NCBI RefSeq assembly: GCF_013170845.1
Contig: NZ_CP033367.1
Location: 6,263,001-6,327,000 of the forward strand
Source: Mesorhizobium loti R88b
GTDB taxonomy: Bacteria; Pseudomonadota; Alphaproteobacteria; Rhizobiales; Rhizobiaceae
Length of the DNA: 64,000 nt
Direction: 5' to 3'
Part shown: piece by piece, positions 42,818 through 51,559 of the stretch
Position numbering within the stretch: position 1 is the first letter of the stretch
How the letters are laid out: every line of letters starts with the position of its first letter
The notes under the pieces: generated by a model
The model's input: only the letters and a program-made list of their open reading frames with translations
What the model was told of the DNA's origin: nothing
The model's database searches: none
Translations under genes and position numbers: made by a program

Positions 42818-44521
42818 TCATTTTGCTGGCAAGGCGATCGGCACGGCCGCGCCGCGCGGCACGACCAGCACGCCGAGCGGGCGCGCGCGGCCGCGGATGT
42901 CGATCTCGCGCGCCTCCGCGCCGGGTAGGTCCATGCCCGAAAGCCGCACCGCCGCTTCGGAGACGACGATCTCCGCCTCGAATTCCTTCGCCGCGGCCTC
43001 CAGCCGGCTGCCGACGTTGATAGTGTCGCCGATCGCGGTCACGTTCATGACCGCGCCGTAGCCCATCGAGCCGACGATCGCCTGGCCGACATGGATGCCG
43101 ATCGCGACCTTGATGGTGGCGCGCAGTTCCTCGGCAAGGTCGTCGCTGAGGGCGCGAACCCCTTCGACGATGGCGCTGGCGGCAGAAAGTGCGTTGCGGC
43201 ATGCCTCGCCGGGCGTCGTTTCCAGCCCGAACAGCGCCATGGCGCCATCGCCGACGAACTTGTCGACGCGGCCGCCTGAGCTCTCGACTGCGCGGCCGAT
43301 CACGCCGAAATAGCGGTTGAGCAGGAAGACCACGTCGAATGGCAGGCGCTGGTCGGCCATCGCCGTGAAGCCGCGCATGTCGCAGAACATCACCACCACG
43401 ACCTTCTCGTGGCCGGGATCGCTGGCGGTTGCAGCGAGCGGGCTCTCCGCCGTGACCGGCGGCGACAGCAGCGGCGCGACGCGAAGATCGCCGCGCGGCC
43501 TGAGCTGGCAGGCGAGCCGCACGTCGCCGTCGGCCGCGATGCGGCGCAGGGTCGCCGCTTCGATCGAACCGGGCTCCGGCTGCTCGGCCAGGCCGTCGAG
43601 CACGCGGATGCGGCAGGTCGAGCAGCGTCCGCGCCCGCCGCACACGGCATAATGCGCGATGCCGCCCAGCCGGCTGGCGTCGAGCACGCTGTAGCCGCGG
43701 GGAATGCGCACCTTGCGCCCGCCGGCATAGCGCACCTCTATCAGGTTGCGCCGCTCGATGCGGTCGCGAACGATGCGCGCCGCCAGCACCAGGACGATCA
43801 GTCCCGCAAAGCCGGCATAGATGCTGCTGTCTATGCGCTCCTTGGTCGCCAACGCCCGGTCGAAAAGGGCTGGCTCGATGGACTGCGACCGAGGCGGTCC
43901 CATCGCCGAGACCTCCTTTCCGGCGCTAGCGAAACCGAGCAGCGCCAGCACCGGGACCAGCACCGCCAAGACCAGCAGAGCCGAGGCGACGCGCGGATAC
44001 CACCGACGATAGCGCAGCCAGAAGTAGAGGCCGAGGCAGCCATGCGCCCAGATGACGACCACCGCGATCGCCTGCCGCACCCCGACCTGCGGGGTCAGGA
44101 TCCACAGCGAGCGCACCACAAACTCGTAAGTGTCGTTGGCCTCATAGAGGGCGTGCATGGCACGCGTGCCGACCACATGCTCGGCAATCAGTAGCGGGAT
44201 GGCGAGGCCGAGCAGTATCTGTGCCCACTCTCGCACCGGCATGACCAGTGTGCGGCGCTGGTAGAGTGCCAGCAGCGAAAGGACGAGATGCGTGGCGACC
44301 GCGCCGTAGAGGAGCAGCGTGCCGGCCGGGTTGCGCCAGATCAGCAGGAACACCGCGCGCCCCTTATCCGCTGCTTCAAGCGAGATCAGGAGCAACGCAT
44401 GGTTCAGGAAATGCAGCGTCACGAACGCCATCAGCACGAGGCCGGACACCAGCCGTGCGTTGCGGAGCCACGCGTCCGGCAGCCATCCGGGCGGTGCTGC
44501 TGGGACCTGCGATTGGCTCAT
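42818..44521 (-). CDS. Membrane adenylate/guanylate cyclase with a 2Fe-2S ferredoxin domain
   Basis: Inner-membrane signalling protein of 567 residues. Residues 20-250 form about seven helices with several histidines (37, 41, 78, 115, 160), similar in style to the haem b anchors of succinate dehydrogenase. Residues 262-350 are a plant-type ferredoxin domain with all four ligands: Cys294, Cys300, Cys303 and Cys338. Residues 370-560 are a class III cyclase with both metal aspartates (FCDMRGFT and FVGDGAM). The layout suggests that electron flow or redox state controls second-messenger synthesis; related proteins exist in other rhizobia. No neighbouring gene is linked to it. Confidence 0.92.
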   Translation of the reverse strand: MSQSQVPAAPPGWLPDAWLRNARLVSGLVLMAFVTLHFLNHALLLISLEAADKGRAVFLLIWRNPAGTLLLYGAVATHLVLSLLALYQRRTLVMPVREWAQILLGLAIPLLIAEHVVGTRAMHALYEANDTYEFVVRSLWILTPQVGVRQAIAVVVIWAHGCLGLYFWLRYRRWYPRVASALLVLAVLVPVLALLGFASAGKEVSAMGPPRSQSIEPALFDRALATKERIDSSIYAGFAGLIVLVLAARIVRDRIERRNLIEVRYAGGRKVRIPRGYSVLDASRLGGIAHYAVCGGRGRCSTCRIRVLDGLAEQPEPGSIEAATLRRIAADGDVRLACQLRPRGDLRVAPLLSPPVTAESPLAATASDPGHEKVVVVMFCDMRGFTAMADQRLPFDVVFLLNRYFGVIGRAVESSGGRVDKFVGDGAMALFGLETTPGEACRNALSAASAIVEGVRALSDDLAEELRATIKVAIGIHVGQAIVGSMGYGAVMNVTAIGDTINVGSRLEAAAKEFEAEIVVSEAAVRLSGMDLPGAEAREIDIRGRARPLGVLVVPRGAAVPIALPAK

Positions 44522-44964
44522 TTCCAGTGCCTTGAACGATCGCTAACTAAAACACGCCGGCAATAGCGCCTTCCGGTCAAGATTTGCCGGCGGCGACAAT
44601 CAGTCAATCAAGCCTTGCCGCCTGCCATTCCACGACGTGGTGGCAGTTCGATACGGTCAAATCGCTTGGGGTTCCTGGAAGCTTTTCGAACTTTCTGGGT
44701 CGTCCCCCAGCCAGAATTGCGGTTGCTTACGGACAAAGTGGGACACTAGATTCGGTTTTTGGATAGCTTTGAAGGCAGCGACTTCTGGAACATGCGCCAG
44801 ATAGCGCGTCGGCACGAACTTCCAAGCGTGCTACCTTTTGAACGGCAGCTTCGCGCCCAAAGTCGGCCGTTAAAGTTAGTTGTGCCACCGCCTTACAGCG
44901 GACACTACCGGCGACGGCGCTTGAGGCGTAGTTGCGCTATGAACGGACCTGCCCCTCAACCAGC
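44522..44964. other. Intergenic gap with the second copy of the degenerate repeat
   Basis: About 440 bases with no supported gene, holding the promoter of the membrane cyclase at its left side. The part around 44660-44745 (core CTTTCTGGGTCGT followed by GGTTGCTTACGGACAAAGTG) matches 23950-24035. Confidence 0.45.
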
Positions 44965-46917
44965 TCATTTTCTGGGCTTCATATTCAGGGTTGTTACTTC
45001 ACTCTCCTCGTGGCCTGCTGATATTCGAGCACCAGTCTCGGCTATTTGGGCCTCTATCCGATTGACAAGCGCGACATAACGGGGATGAGCGCGGAGCGAG
45101 TCGAGGTCACTATCCTGACGCATCCAAGGCATGCGCAAAATGAGGTAGGCATGTGATGCAGTTAGCTGACGTTCAAGGCAACCGATAGCCTGCTCCGTCT
45201 TGCCCAGCTTCGCATAAAAACAGCCTATGTTGTACTGAACCGCAATGTTGTCTCCGGCGAACATTTCAGCACGGGAGGCCCACGACAGCGCGCGTCCAAT
45301 CTCGCCAACTTCCGCCAGCATTGCGGCGCCGTAACATAGCGCGGTGGCATTGTCGGGATGCGCTTTGACTTCCTTTTCCACTCCAAGCACACCTTGCCTT
45401 GCTGCTTCCTTGGCGTCGTCGCTGCGACCAAGTGAAACATAGACCATCCCTAGATTGACCCAGACCCGATAGTCATCGGGTGACAGGGATACAGCACGCT
45501 CGTACAGAGCGGCTGCATTCTCGTATTGACCTTGAATGAAACAATTCCGGCCGTAAGCGAAATAGGTATCGGAAGAACTGGCGTCTAACTCCAAAGCTCG
45601 CTCGAACTCCACTTCCGCCTCGGCATACCGGCCATTTACAAACAAGGCCCCGCCACGTGATGCGTGGGCGTCGGCGAGACCTGGCTCAAGTTCGAGCGCC
45701 CGTGAGCTGTTGGAAAGGACTGCCTCGAAGCTGGCGTCGGGATCGTTGCAAGTCAACAGAAGCCACTCACAATCAGCCAAAGCGGCATAAGCGCGCGCAT
45801 AATTTGGGTCAATTTCAACAGCTCTGGCAAACAGTCGCTGCGCTGTTTTGATAAACTTGGTCTCGACTCCCCTATTGAGGAACGACCTGCCCATCAACAG
45901 CGTCTCGTAAGCCTCGGGGTTGTCGGTCGAGCGGTTTGTAATTGTCGCCAGTTCTTCGGGCAACAGCTTCACTTTGAGCACGTCGACTATGCTTCTGGAT
46001 ATCTCGTCCTGAAGGGCAAAGATATCGTCCAGCGTCCGGTCATACCGCTCGGCCCAGATATGGTCACCGCCACGACCATTGATTAGCTGAGCCGTGATAC
46101 GCACCCGCCCTCCAGCCTTGCGTACACTTCCTTCCAGGACGTAGGCGACATTCAGCTTCTTCGCCACCTCCTCGATCAATACCGCCTTGCCCTTGAAGGT
46201 AAAGACCGTATTGCGGGCGACGACGGAGAGTCCGGACGCTTTCGAAAGGTCGGTGATTATGTCCTCGGTGATGCCGTCGGAAAAGTACTCCTGCTCGGGA
46301 TCGCCGCTCATATTTGCAAAGGGCAGGACCGCAATCGAGGGCTTTTTCGGGAGTGCAGCCGCGGGCTGCTGCGCAAGTCTGCCGGTCCCGCCTGTTCCTG
46401 CGCGATAAACCCGCACTGGCTTTGCAATATTCTTGAGTGTGTGCTCGCCCAGATCATCGAACGCCAATGCCAGCTTGCCGGTGACATGATCGTGCACGGT
46501 GGCGGAGACGTAGATGCCGCCGGGCTCAGCCAGACCCTCCAGCCGGGCGGCCACGTTGACACCGTCGCCATAGAGATCACTGCCCTCGACGATGACGTCG
46601 CCCAGATTGATGCCGATACGCAGGACGATGCGGTAGGCCTCCGCCATGCTCTCGTTGGCCCCGGCAAAACCCTTCTGTAATTCGATGGCGCATTGGACGG
46701 CATCAACCGCACTGCCAAATTCCACCAGCACACCGTCGCCCATCACCTTGACCACGCGGCCGTGGTGCTGGGCAACCACTGGAACCAGAACATCGCGCCG
46801 CCGCGCTTTGAGAGCGGCCAGTGTGCCAGCCTCGTCGTGCTCCATGAGGCGCGAAAAGCCAACGACATCAGCAGCCAGAATCGCGGCAAGGCGGCGTTGG
46901 GTTGGAATCTCGGCCAT
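44965..46917 (-). CDS. Adenylate cyclase with TolB-like and TPR domains
   Basis: Cytoplasmic protein of 650 residues. Residues 1-170 form a class III cyclase (LAAILAADVVGFSRLM, KVMGDGVLVEFGSAVDAV, YGDGVNVAARLEGLAEPGG). Residues 190-330 resemble the TolB-like module usual in this group (PSIAVLPFANMSGDPEQEYF, then GITEDIITDLSK and RVRITAQLINGRGG). From about 370 to the end, TPR units follow (RAVEIDPNYARAYAALADCE and others), which likely bind partner proteins. This architecture is expanded in Mesorhizobium and Bradyrhizobium. The partners and signal are unknown. Confidence 0.92.
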   Translation of the reverse strand: MAEIPTQRRLAAILAADVVGFSRLMEHDEAGTLAALKARRRDVLVPVVAQHHGRVVKVMGDGVLVEFGSAVDAVQCAIELQKGFAGANESMAEAYRIVLRIGINLGDVIVEGSDLYGDGVNVAARLEGLAEPGGIYVSATVHDHVTGKLALAFDDLGEHTLKNIAKPVRVYRAGTGGTGRLAQQPAAALPKKPSIAVLPFANMSGDPEQEYFSDGITEDIITDLSKASGLSVVARNTVFTFKGKAVLIEEVAKKLNVAYVLEGSVRKAGGRVRITAQLINGRGGDHIWAERYDRTLDDIFALQDEISRSIVDVLKVKLLPEELATITNRSTDNPEAYETLLMGRSFLNRGVETKFIKTAQRLFARAVEIDPNYARAYAALADCEWLLLTCNDPDASFEAVLSNSSRALELEPGLADAHASRGGALFVNGRYAEAEVEFERALELDASSSDTYFAYGRNCFIQGQYENAAALYERAVSLSPDDYRVWVNLGMVYVSLGRSDDAKEAARQGVLGVEKEVKAHPDNATALCYGAAMLAEVGEIGRALSWASRAEMFAGDNIAVQYNIGCFYAKLGKTEQAIGCLERQLTASHAYLILRMPWMRQDSDLDSLRAHPRYVALVNRIEAQIAETGARISAGHEESEVTTLNMKPRK

Positions 46918-47589
46918 GTGGGTTGAGTACTTTCAGAAAGCCCGGCACCTGGGATTGTATTGGTACTCTGGCCTACAGTCTATCCGGCCCGACTTCCGAG
47001 AATGGGTCAGATCGCGTCGATGCAAGGGGCGCCTGAACGTCCGCTTCTCACATTCCAAGCCTCCAAGCCGCAAGTTCGCTTCCGGCCCAAAGGCCGCCGG
47101 ACCGCAATGCGCCTCATGTCTGCCATCCGGCTAATTTGACCGCCCGCCAAAAGCAGATATTGCTGGTGCTGAGGCAGAGGCAACGATCACAAGTAGCTAT
47201 TCCAGCTTTTGGGAATAAGCGGTAGCGTCAGACGAGCCTGCGGATTGTCGTCGCGAGGGAACGCTTCGGGACGCGTGGGCGAAATCCCGCCCGGTCAGCT
47301 ATTTGCGGCCGTGCACCGCCTCCCCTGTTTAGGAATCGCAGCGGCCACGCCGTTGTATTAGGCGCGATGCTCAACGAACTTTGACCAGACTTGCCGAGTT
47401 TGTGACGGCTGTCTCCTGAGAGTTCAGCGTTAGTGCGCCATTTCGATTCAACGCGAGATCAATTGAACGGTTGGGTTCGCCCCTGCTGGCTCCAATGCCA
47501 TCTGGGTTGTCGCTGGCAACCATTTATTCTAATAATTTTATGCGCTGCTTGCAGCAGAGCAGCCGCTGATCTGTGTGGCGGAGACGATC
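46918..47589. other. Long gap without recognisable genes
   Basis: About 670 bases between the divergent cyclase-TPR gene and the first AraC gene. It contains a copy of the short dispersed repeat at 47074-47120 (GTTCGCTTCCGGCCCAAAGG followed by AATGCGCCTCAT) and a small inverted repeat CTGCTTGCAG shortly before the AraC gene. No gene of more than 60 codons with a plausible start is seen. Confidence 0.5.
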
Positions 47590-48474
47590 ATGGGACTGAA
47601 TTCTCACAGCGAGCATAAGTACCAGGCCAGCAGCCAGCTCAGGGCAGCTATCCAACTCCCCAATCTGCGCGCCGAGCAACGTCGGCTGGAGGCGGGCCAC
47701 CACACGCCGGGCGTACGATCTTCTACCGAACTCGCCTTCGTTATCGCTGGCCGAGCTTTTGCGCAGCAAAACACCAACGGCGCGACCGGCAGGTATTTCA
47801 TTCAGCCAGGAATCGCGTGCATTCTACCTAAGGGGGTCGAAGAGAGCGAAAGTGCTAACACATCGCCTCTCGAGTGCTTGCACATTTATCTGCCGGATAC
47901 CCTCATCGCCCAGAGCGCCATTGCCGACTATGACATCGATCCCGCAAAAGTGGAGTTGTCATACGTCGGCGGCCTGAGAGATCCAAAACTCTATCAGATC
48001 GCCATGGGTTTCAACGACGTCCTGGGACGACCGGCCGAGCCCACTGACCGCCTCTTCCTGGATGGAATGCAGGCGGCGCTTGCCGGATACCTCCTCGGCA
48101 CCTACACGATTGACCGTTGGCGGCCGCCCGCCCGATCTCCGGAGTTCGACGGCAAGCGGTTGACGCGCGTGCTCGATTATATCGAAACCTACCTCGCCGC
48201 CGGAGAGACCAGGCTGGCCGATCTGGCAGCGGAAGCGTGTCTCAGCGAGTTTCATTTTTCCCGGTTGTTCCGCGAGGCAACTGGCCTTTCGCCGCACCGT
48301 TTTGTGACCTTGCGGCGGGTGCAGGAAGCGCAAAAGCGTCTCGCTCATGGCAAATCCTCGCTGGTTGAGATCGCGCTGGAAACGGGATTCGGATCGCAGG
48401 CCAACTTCATCCGAGTTTTCCGCAAGGCGACGGGGCTTACACCCGGCCAGTATCGCGTGCTGCGCCGGCGTTGA
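47590..48474 (+). CDS. AraC-family transcriptional regulator (first of two)
   Basis: DNA-binding regulator of 294 residues. The N-terminal 170 residues form a cupin-like ligand-binding part (SPLECLHIYLPDTLIAQSA, RLFLDGMQAALAGYLL). The C-terminal AraC/XylS domain has both helix-turn-helix units (TRLADLAAEACLSEFHFSRL and KSSLVEIALETGFGSQANFI). ATG 47590 follows GGAGA; an upstream GTG at 47575 is also in frame. It is a paralogue of the next gene. The two alpha/beta hydrolase genes downstream are plausible targets. Confidence 0.92.
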   Translation: MGLNSHSEHKYQASSQLRAAIQLPNLRAEQRRLEAGHHTPGVRSSTELAFVIAGRAFAQQNTNGATGRYFIQPGIACILPKGVEESESANTSPLECLHIYLPDTLIAQSAIADYDIDPAKVELSYVGGLRDPKLYQIAMGFNDVLGRPAEPTDRLFLDGMQAALAGYLLGTYTIDRWRPPARSPEFDGKRLTRVLDYIETYLAAGETRLADLAAEACLSEFHFSRLFREATGLSPHRFVTLRRVQEAQKRLAHGKSSLVEIALETGFGSQANFIRVFRKATGLTPGQYRVLRRR

Positions 48475-48570
48475 GCCGGGATCGGTCCCGCCTGGACAAT
48501 AGCAAGATTTGCTCATAGGTCCGCAAGAACCGGAAATACCCCCGAGTTCTCCGTGCCTTAAGTCGGAAGG

Positions 48571-49452
48571 ATGAAACTCAGTACACACGGAGACCGCAAG
48601 TATCAAAGCACGACCGAGCTCGTTGCGTCGGCGCATTTTTCGAGTTTACGCATCGACCGCCGGCGATTGAAGCCAGGTCATCATGAACCCGGCGTCTGTC
48701 AGAGCAATGAGCTTGTCTTCGTGCTTTCCGGTCGGACCTACGCTATGCAATCCGCCAACGGAGTGACCCGTCGGCGCTTCATCCGGCCCGGTACATCGTG
48801 CATCTGCCCGGTCGGCACGTTCGAGAAGGCGAGCGGCACCACATCACCGCTCGAGTGCCTTCACATCTACCTGCCGCCAATCTTGATCGAAAGGAGCGCG
48901 GCTGCCGACTTTGACGTAGACCCGGCGAAAGCCGAGCTGGTGTACACCGGCGCTTTGGAGGACCCGAAGCTCTATCGCATGGCCATGGCTTTCCAAGGCA
49001 CGCGCCGGAACGAGATAGAAACCACCGAGCGGCTCTATCTCGACGGCATGCAAGCAGCGCTCGCCGCCTACCTGCTCGAGAAGTATTCGATCGATCGATG
49101 GGTTCGCCCGGTGAGACTGCCCGATGTGGGCTATGGTCGCCTGGACCAAGCCATCGACTATATTGAGGCGCATTTCGCGGACGACATCGGACTGGCAGAA
49201 CTAGCGTCGCAGGCGGGCCTCAGTGAATATCACACTGCGCGTTTGTTCCGTCTAGCCGTGGGCGTGACCCCACATCGCTACCTCAACTTCCGTAGGGTGC
49301 AAGAGGCGCAGAAATGGTTGGAGAAAAGCCAACTGTCGCTGTCGGAAATCGCTTCGATGACCGGCTTTGAGTCGCAGGCAAAATTCACCCAAGTGTTCCG
49401 CAATCTGACGGGCCTGTCGGCGCGCGCGTATCGTGCTGTTCGCCAGGGATGA
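48571..49452 (+). CDS. AraC-family transcriptional regulator (second of two)
   Basis: Regulator of 293 residues, homologous along its full length to the preceding one: GVCQSNELVFVLSGRTYAMQ and SPLECLHIYLPPILIERSAA in the ligand-binding half, and IGLAELASQAGLSEYHTARL with LSEIASMTGFESQAKFTQVF in the two helix-turn-helix units. The ATG at 48571 is preceded by GGAAGG. The tandem arrangement indicates a duplication. It is followed by a VOC-family remnant and two hydrolases in the same orientation. Confidence 0.92.
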   Translation: MKLSTHGDRKYQSTTELVASAHFSSLRIDRRRLKPGHHEPGVCQSNELVFVLSGRTYAMQSANGVTRRRFIRPGTSCICPVGTFEKASGTTSPLECLHIYLPPILIERSAAADFDVDPAKAELVYTGALEDPKLYRMAMAFQGTRRNEIETTERLYLDGMQAALAAYLLEKYSIDRWVRPVRLPDVGYGRLDQAIDYIEAHFADDIGLAELASQAGLSEYHTARLFRLAVGVTPHRYLNFRRVQEAQKWLEKSQLSLSEIASMTGFESQAKFTQVFRNLTGLSARAYRAVRQG

Positions 49453-49483
49453 AGCGCGTCGATCAAAACGAAGGAGTCTGGTG

Positions 49484-49605
49484 ATGAGCCTCAAACAAAC
49501 ACCGCTTCGGCGCGGGATGTCGCGCCGCTCGGCGCTCGGTTACAAGATGTCCAGCATTTCGGTGTGACCGTCCAGAATATGGACCACGCCTGGAGGCGCC
49601 CTGCA
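49484..49605 (+). pseudogene. Remnant of a VOC (glyoxalase-like) gene
   Basis: Behind a good ribosome-binding site (GAAGGAGT) the ATG at 49484 opens a short frame that stops after 27 codons. In another frame LQDVQHFGVTVQNMDHAW is readable (about 49541-49595), the typical first strand of vicinal-oxygen-chelate proteins. The rest of the domain is absent. It is a decayed gene between the AraC pair and the hydrolases. Confidence 0.5.
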
Positions 49606-49664
49606 GATCCTCGGTCATCACCGTCACTAATTTCATGGCGCACCAACTCAGGGAGACCGACGTT

Positions 49665-50423
49665 ATGATTAGATTGTTTTTTGCACTTCTCGCGGCTTTT
49701 GTCCTTGCCTCACCGATCTGCTCCGCGGGACAGGCGGAGCGGCCAGTCTCTATCGTGCTGGTCCATGGCGCGTTCGTCGATGCCGCCGGCTGGAAGCCTG
49801 TCTACGACATTCTGACCAAGGACGGGTATGAGGTGCTGATGGTGCAGAACCCGACACGCACGCTCGAAGACGATGTAGCGACGACCCTGCGCGTCATCGC
49901 CGCGGCAAAGGGCCCGGTCGTTCTGGTCGGCCACTCTTATGGCGGCGCGGTGATCACCGAAGCGGGCAACGATCCTAAGGTCCGGAGCGTCGTGTACCTG
50001 GCGGCCTTCGCGCCGGACATCGGCGAATCCGTGATCGAGCTTGCAGAAAAGCCCACCCCGGGCGAGCCCAGCGCACCCCTGCTGCCGCCGACCGACGGAT
50101 ATCTGATGGTAGATCCGGCTAAATTCCCCACCGCCTTCGCCGCTGATGTGGACCCCTCGATCACGACGTTCATGGCCGCGGCGCAGATGCCTTGGGGACT
50201 GAAGGCCCCGCAGGCAAAGCTCACCAAGGCAGCATGGAAGGTCAAGCCTACCTTCTTCCTGCTGACGACGCAGGACCACATGATCCCGCCGAGCACGCAG
50301 CGGATGATGGCGAAGCGGACCGGCGGCAAGTTGGTCGAGATCGGCAGCAGTCACGCCGTCATGTTGTCCCATCCGCAGGACGTGGCCTCCTTCATCGAAA
50401 GCGCCGCGAACGCGTCGAAGTAG
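49665..50423 (+). CDS. Exported alpha/beta hydrolase
   Basis: Serine hydrolase of 252 residues with a Sec signal peptide (cleavage near CSA, about residue 21). It shows the oxyanion motif VLVHGAFVDAAGW, the nucleophile elbow VGHSYGG (Ser91), a TTQDHMIPP acid region and a SSHAVMLSHP histidine, typical of the group of salicylate-esterase-like or RsbQ/MenH-type plant-associated hydrolases. ATG 49665 has GGGAG upstream and begins the signal peptide; the in-frame ATG at 49635 adds ten charged residues and is less likely. It is a paralogue of the next gene. Confidence 0.9.
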   Translation: MIRLFFALLAAFVLASPICSAGQAERPVSIVLVHGAFVDAAGWKPVYDILTKDGYEVLMVQNPTRTLEDDVATTLRVIAAAKGPVVLVGHSYGGAVITEAGNDPKVRSVVYLAAFAPDIGESVIELAEKPTPGEPSAPLLPPTDGYLMVDPAKFPTAFAADVDPSITTFMAAAQMPWGLKAPQAKLTKAAWKVKPTFFLLTTQDHMIPPSTQRMMAKRTGGKLVEIGSSHAVMLSHPQDVASFIESAANASK

Positions 50424-50476
50424 GGAGCGAGCAGCTGACAATTTCCGAATATCGTTCAACACAAAAGAGGTGCATC

Positions 50477-51160
50477 ATGGCCATCAATACCATCGTTCTC
50501 GTGCACGGCGCCTTTGCCGACGGCTCGTGCTGGGCAAAGGTCATTCCGCTGCTCACGAAGCGCGGGCTAAAGGCCATCGCCGTTCAGAATCCGCTGAGCT
50601 CACTGGCCGACGACGTGACGGCCGCCCACCGGGTCATCGACATGCAGGAAGGTCCGGTACTCCTGGTCGGCCATTCCTGGGGCGGCGCTGTCATCACCGA
50701 GGCGGGCAACCATCCAAACGTGAAAGGCCTCGTTTACATCTCGGCGGGCGCGCCGGACAACGGACAGTCGTTCCAGGATTGGTGGAAGGATTATGCGCCG
50801 GCGCCGGGTGCCGCCGAAATCAAGCCCTATGGCGAGGGCTATGTGGCCCTGACTCCCGAAGGGGTGCGCAAGCACTTCGTGCAGGACATCCCGTCAGATG
50901 AGGCCGATATCGTATATGCAACTCAAGGTCCGCTGGCGGTGAAATGCTTCGGCGATAAGATCACCAAGGCAGCATGGCGCTCCAAACCCAACTGGTACAT
51001 CGTCGCATCTCGCGATGAGACGATACCTCCCGCTGTCGAACGCGATTCGGCTGACCGAATGGGTGCAGAGATCCTTGTGCTGGAAAGCTCACACGTGCCG
51101 ATGCTGTCGCAGCCTGGCGCCGTCGCAGATTTCATCGTCAAGGCGGCGGCAGCTCTATAG
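50477..51160 (+). CDS. Alpha/beta hydrolase, cytoplasmic
   Basis: Serine hydrolase of 227 residues, closely related to the preceding exported one but without a signal peptide. Motifs are VLVHGAFADGSCW, VGHSWGG (Ser67), ASRDETIPP and SSHVPMLSQP with the catalytic histidine. ATG 50477 follows AAAGAGG, while the frame extends upstream only as a shadow of the neighbour. The exported/cytoplasmic paralogue pair repeats the pattern seen at 40-42 kb with the chloroperoxidase-like enzymes. Confidence 0.92.
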   Translation: MAINTIVLVHGAFADGSCWAKVIPLLTKRGLKAIAVQNPLSSLADDVTAAHRVIDMQEGPVLLVGHSWGGAVITEAGNHPNVKGLVYISAGAPDNGQSFQDWWKDYAPAPGAAEIKPYGEGYVALTPEGVRKHFVQDIPSDEADIVYATQGPLAVKCFGDKITKAAWRSKPNWYIVASRDETIPPAVERDSADRMGAEILVLESSHVPMLSQPGAVADFIVKAAAAL

Positions 51161-51559
51161 GGCTGAGGATTGAGCGAGGTTGCAAGCGCGCTTTCAACCT
51201 TTCTCTTTGAGCTGGGCGTACCAAGTGTTCGAGATCTGTTGCCTAGAGCAAAGATTGTACGTTCGTATCGTTTCGGGCGCTCTGCGCCCGGATGATCTGA
51301 ACGCCCTCATAGCGAGATTGCCGCTATCGCAGCGCGAGAGCGATTGGCAGATTCCCAGCCTCTCCAACCCAGAACCGGACCGTCCGCTTCCGGCCCCATT
51401 GCTGCCTGTCTAAAATGCGCCTCATTGCAGTCGTTCAGACCTATAGTAGTTTTTCCCAAAAGTGGAAACGCAGGAGCAGTTTTCCTGGCATTCACATCGA
51501 ATGCGTGCGCTCATTCGAGCGAGCGCTGTACCAAATCCGAGAGCTGCCGCCTGTAGCGA
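51161..51559. other. Gap with a hairpin and a dispersed-repeat copy
   Basis: About 400 bases between convergent genes. CGGGCGC-TCT-GCGCCCG at 51274-51290 is a perfect 7-base stem that may act as a terminator, though no T-tract follows on either strand. The stretch 51381-51430 (TCCGCTTCCGGCCCC, then AAATGCGCCTCATTG) is a copy of the short intergenic repeat also found at 42.1 and 47.1 kb. No gene is supported. Confidence 0.5.

Noticed and set aside
51180..51413. 77-codon plus-strand frame in the gap before ycaO considered as a precursor peptide
   Set aside because: No ribosome-binding site, opposite strand from ycaO, and it includes a copy of the intergenic repeat.
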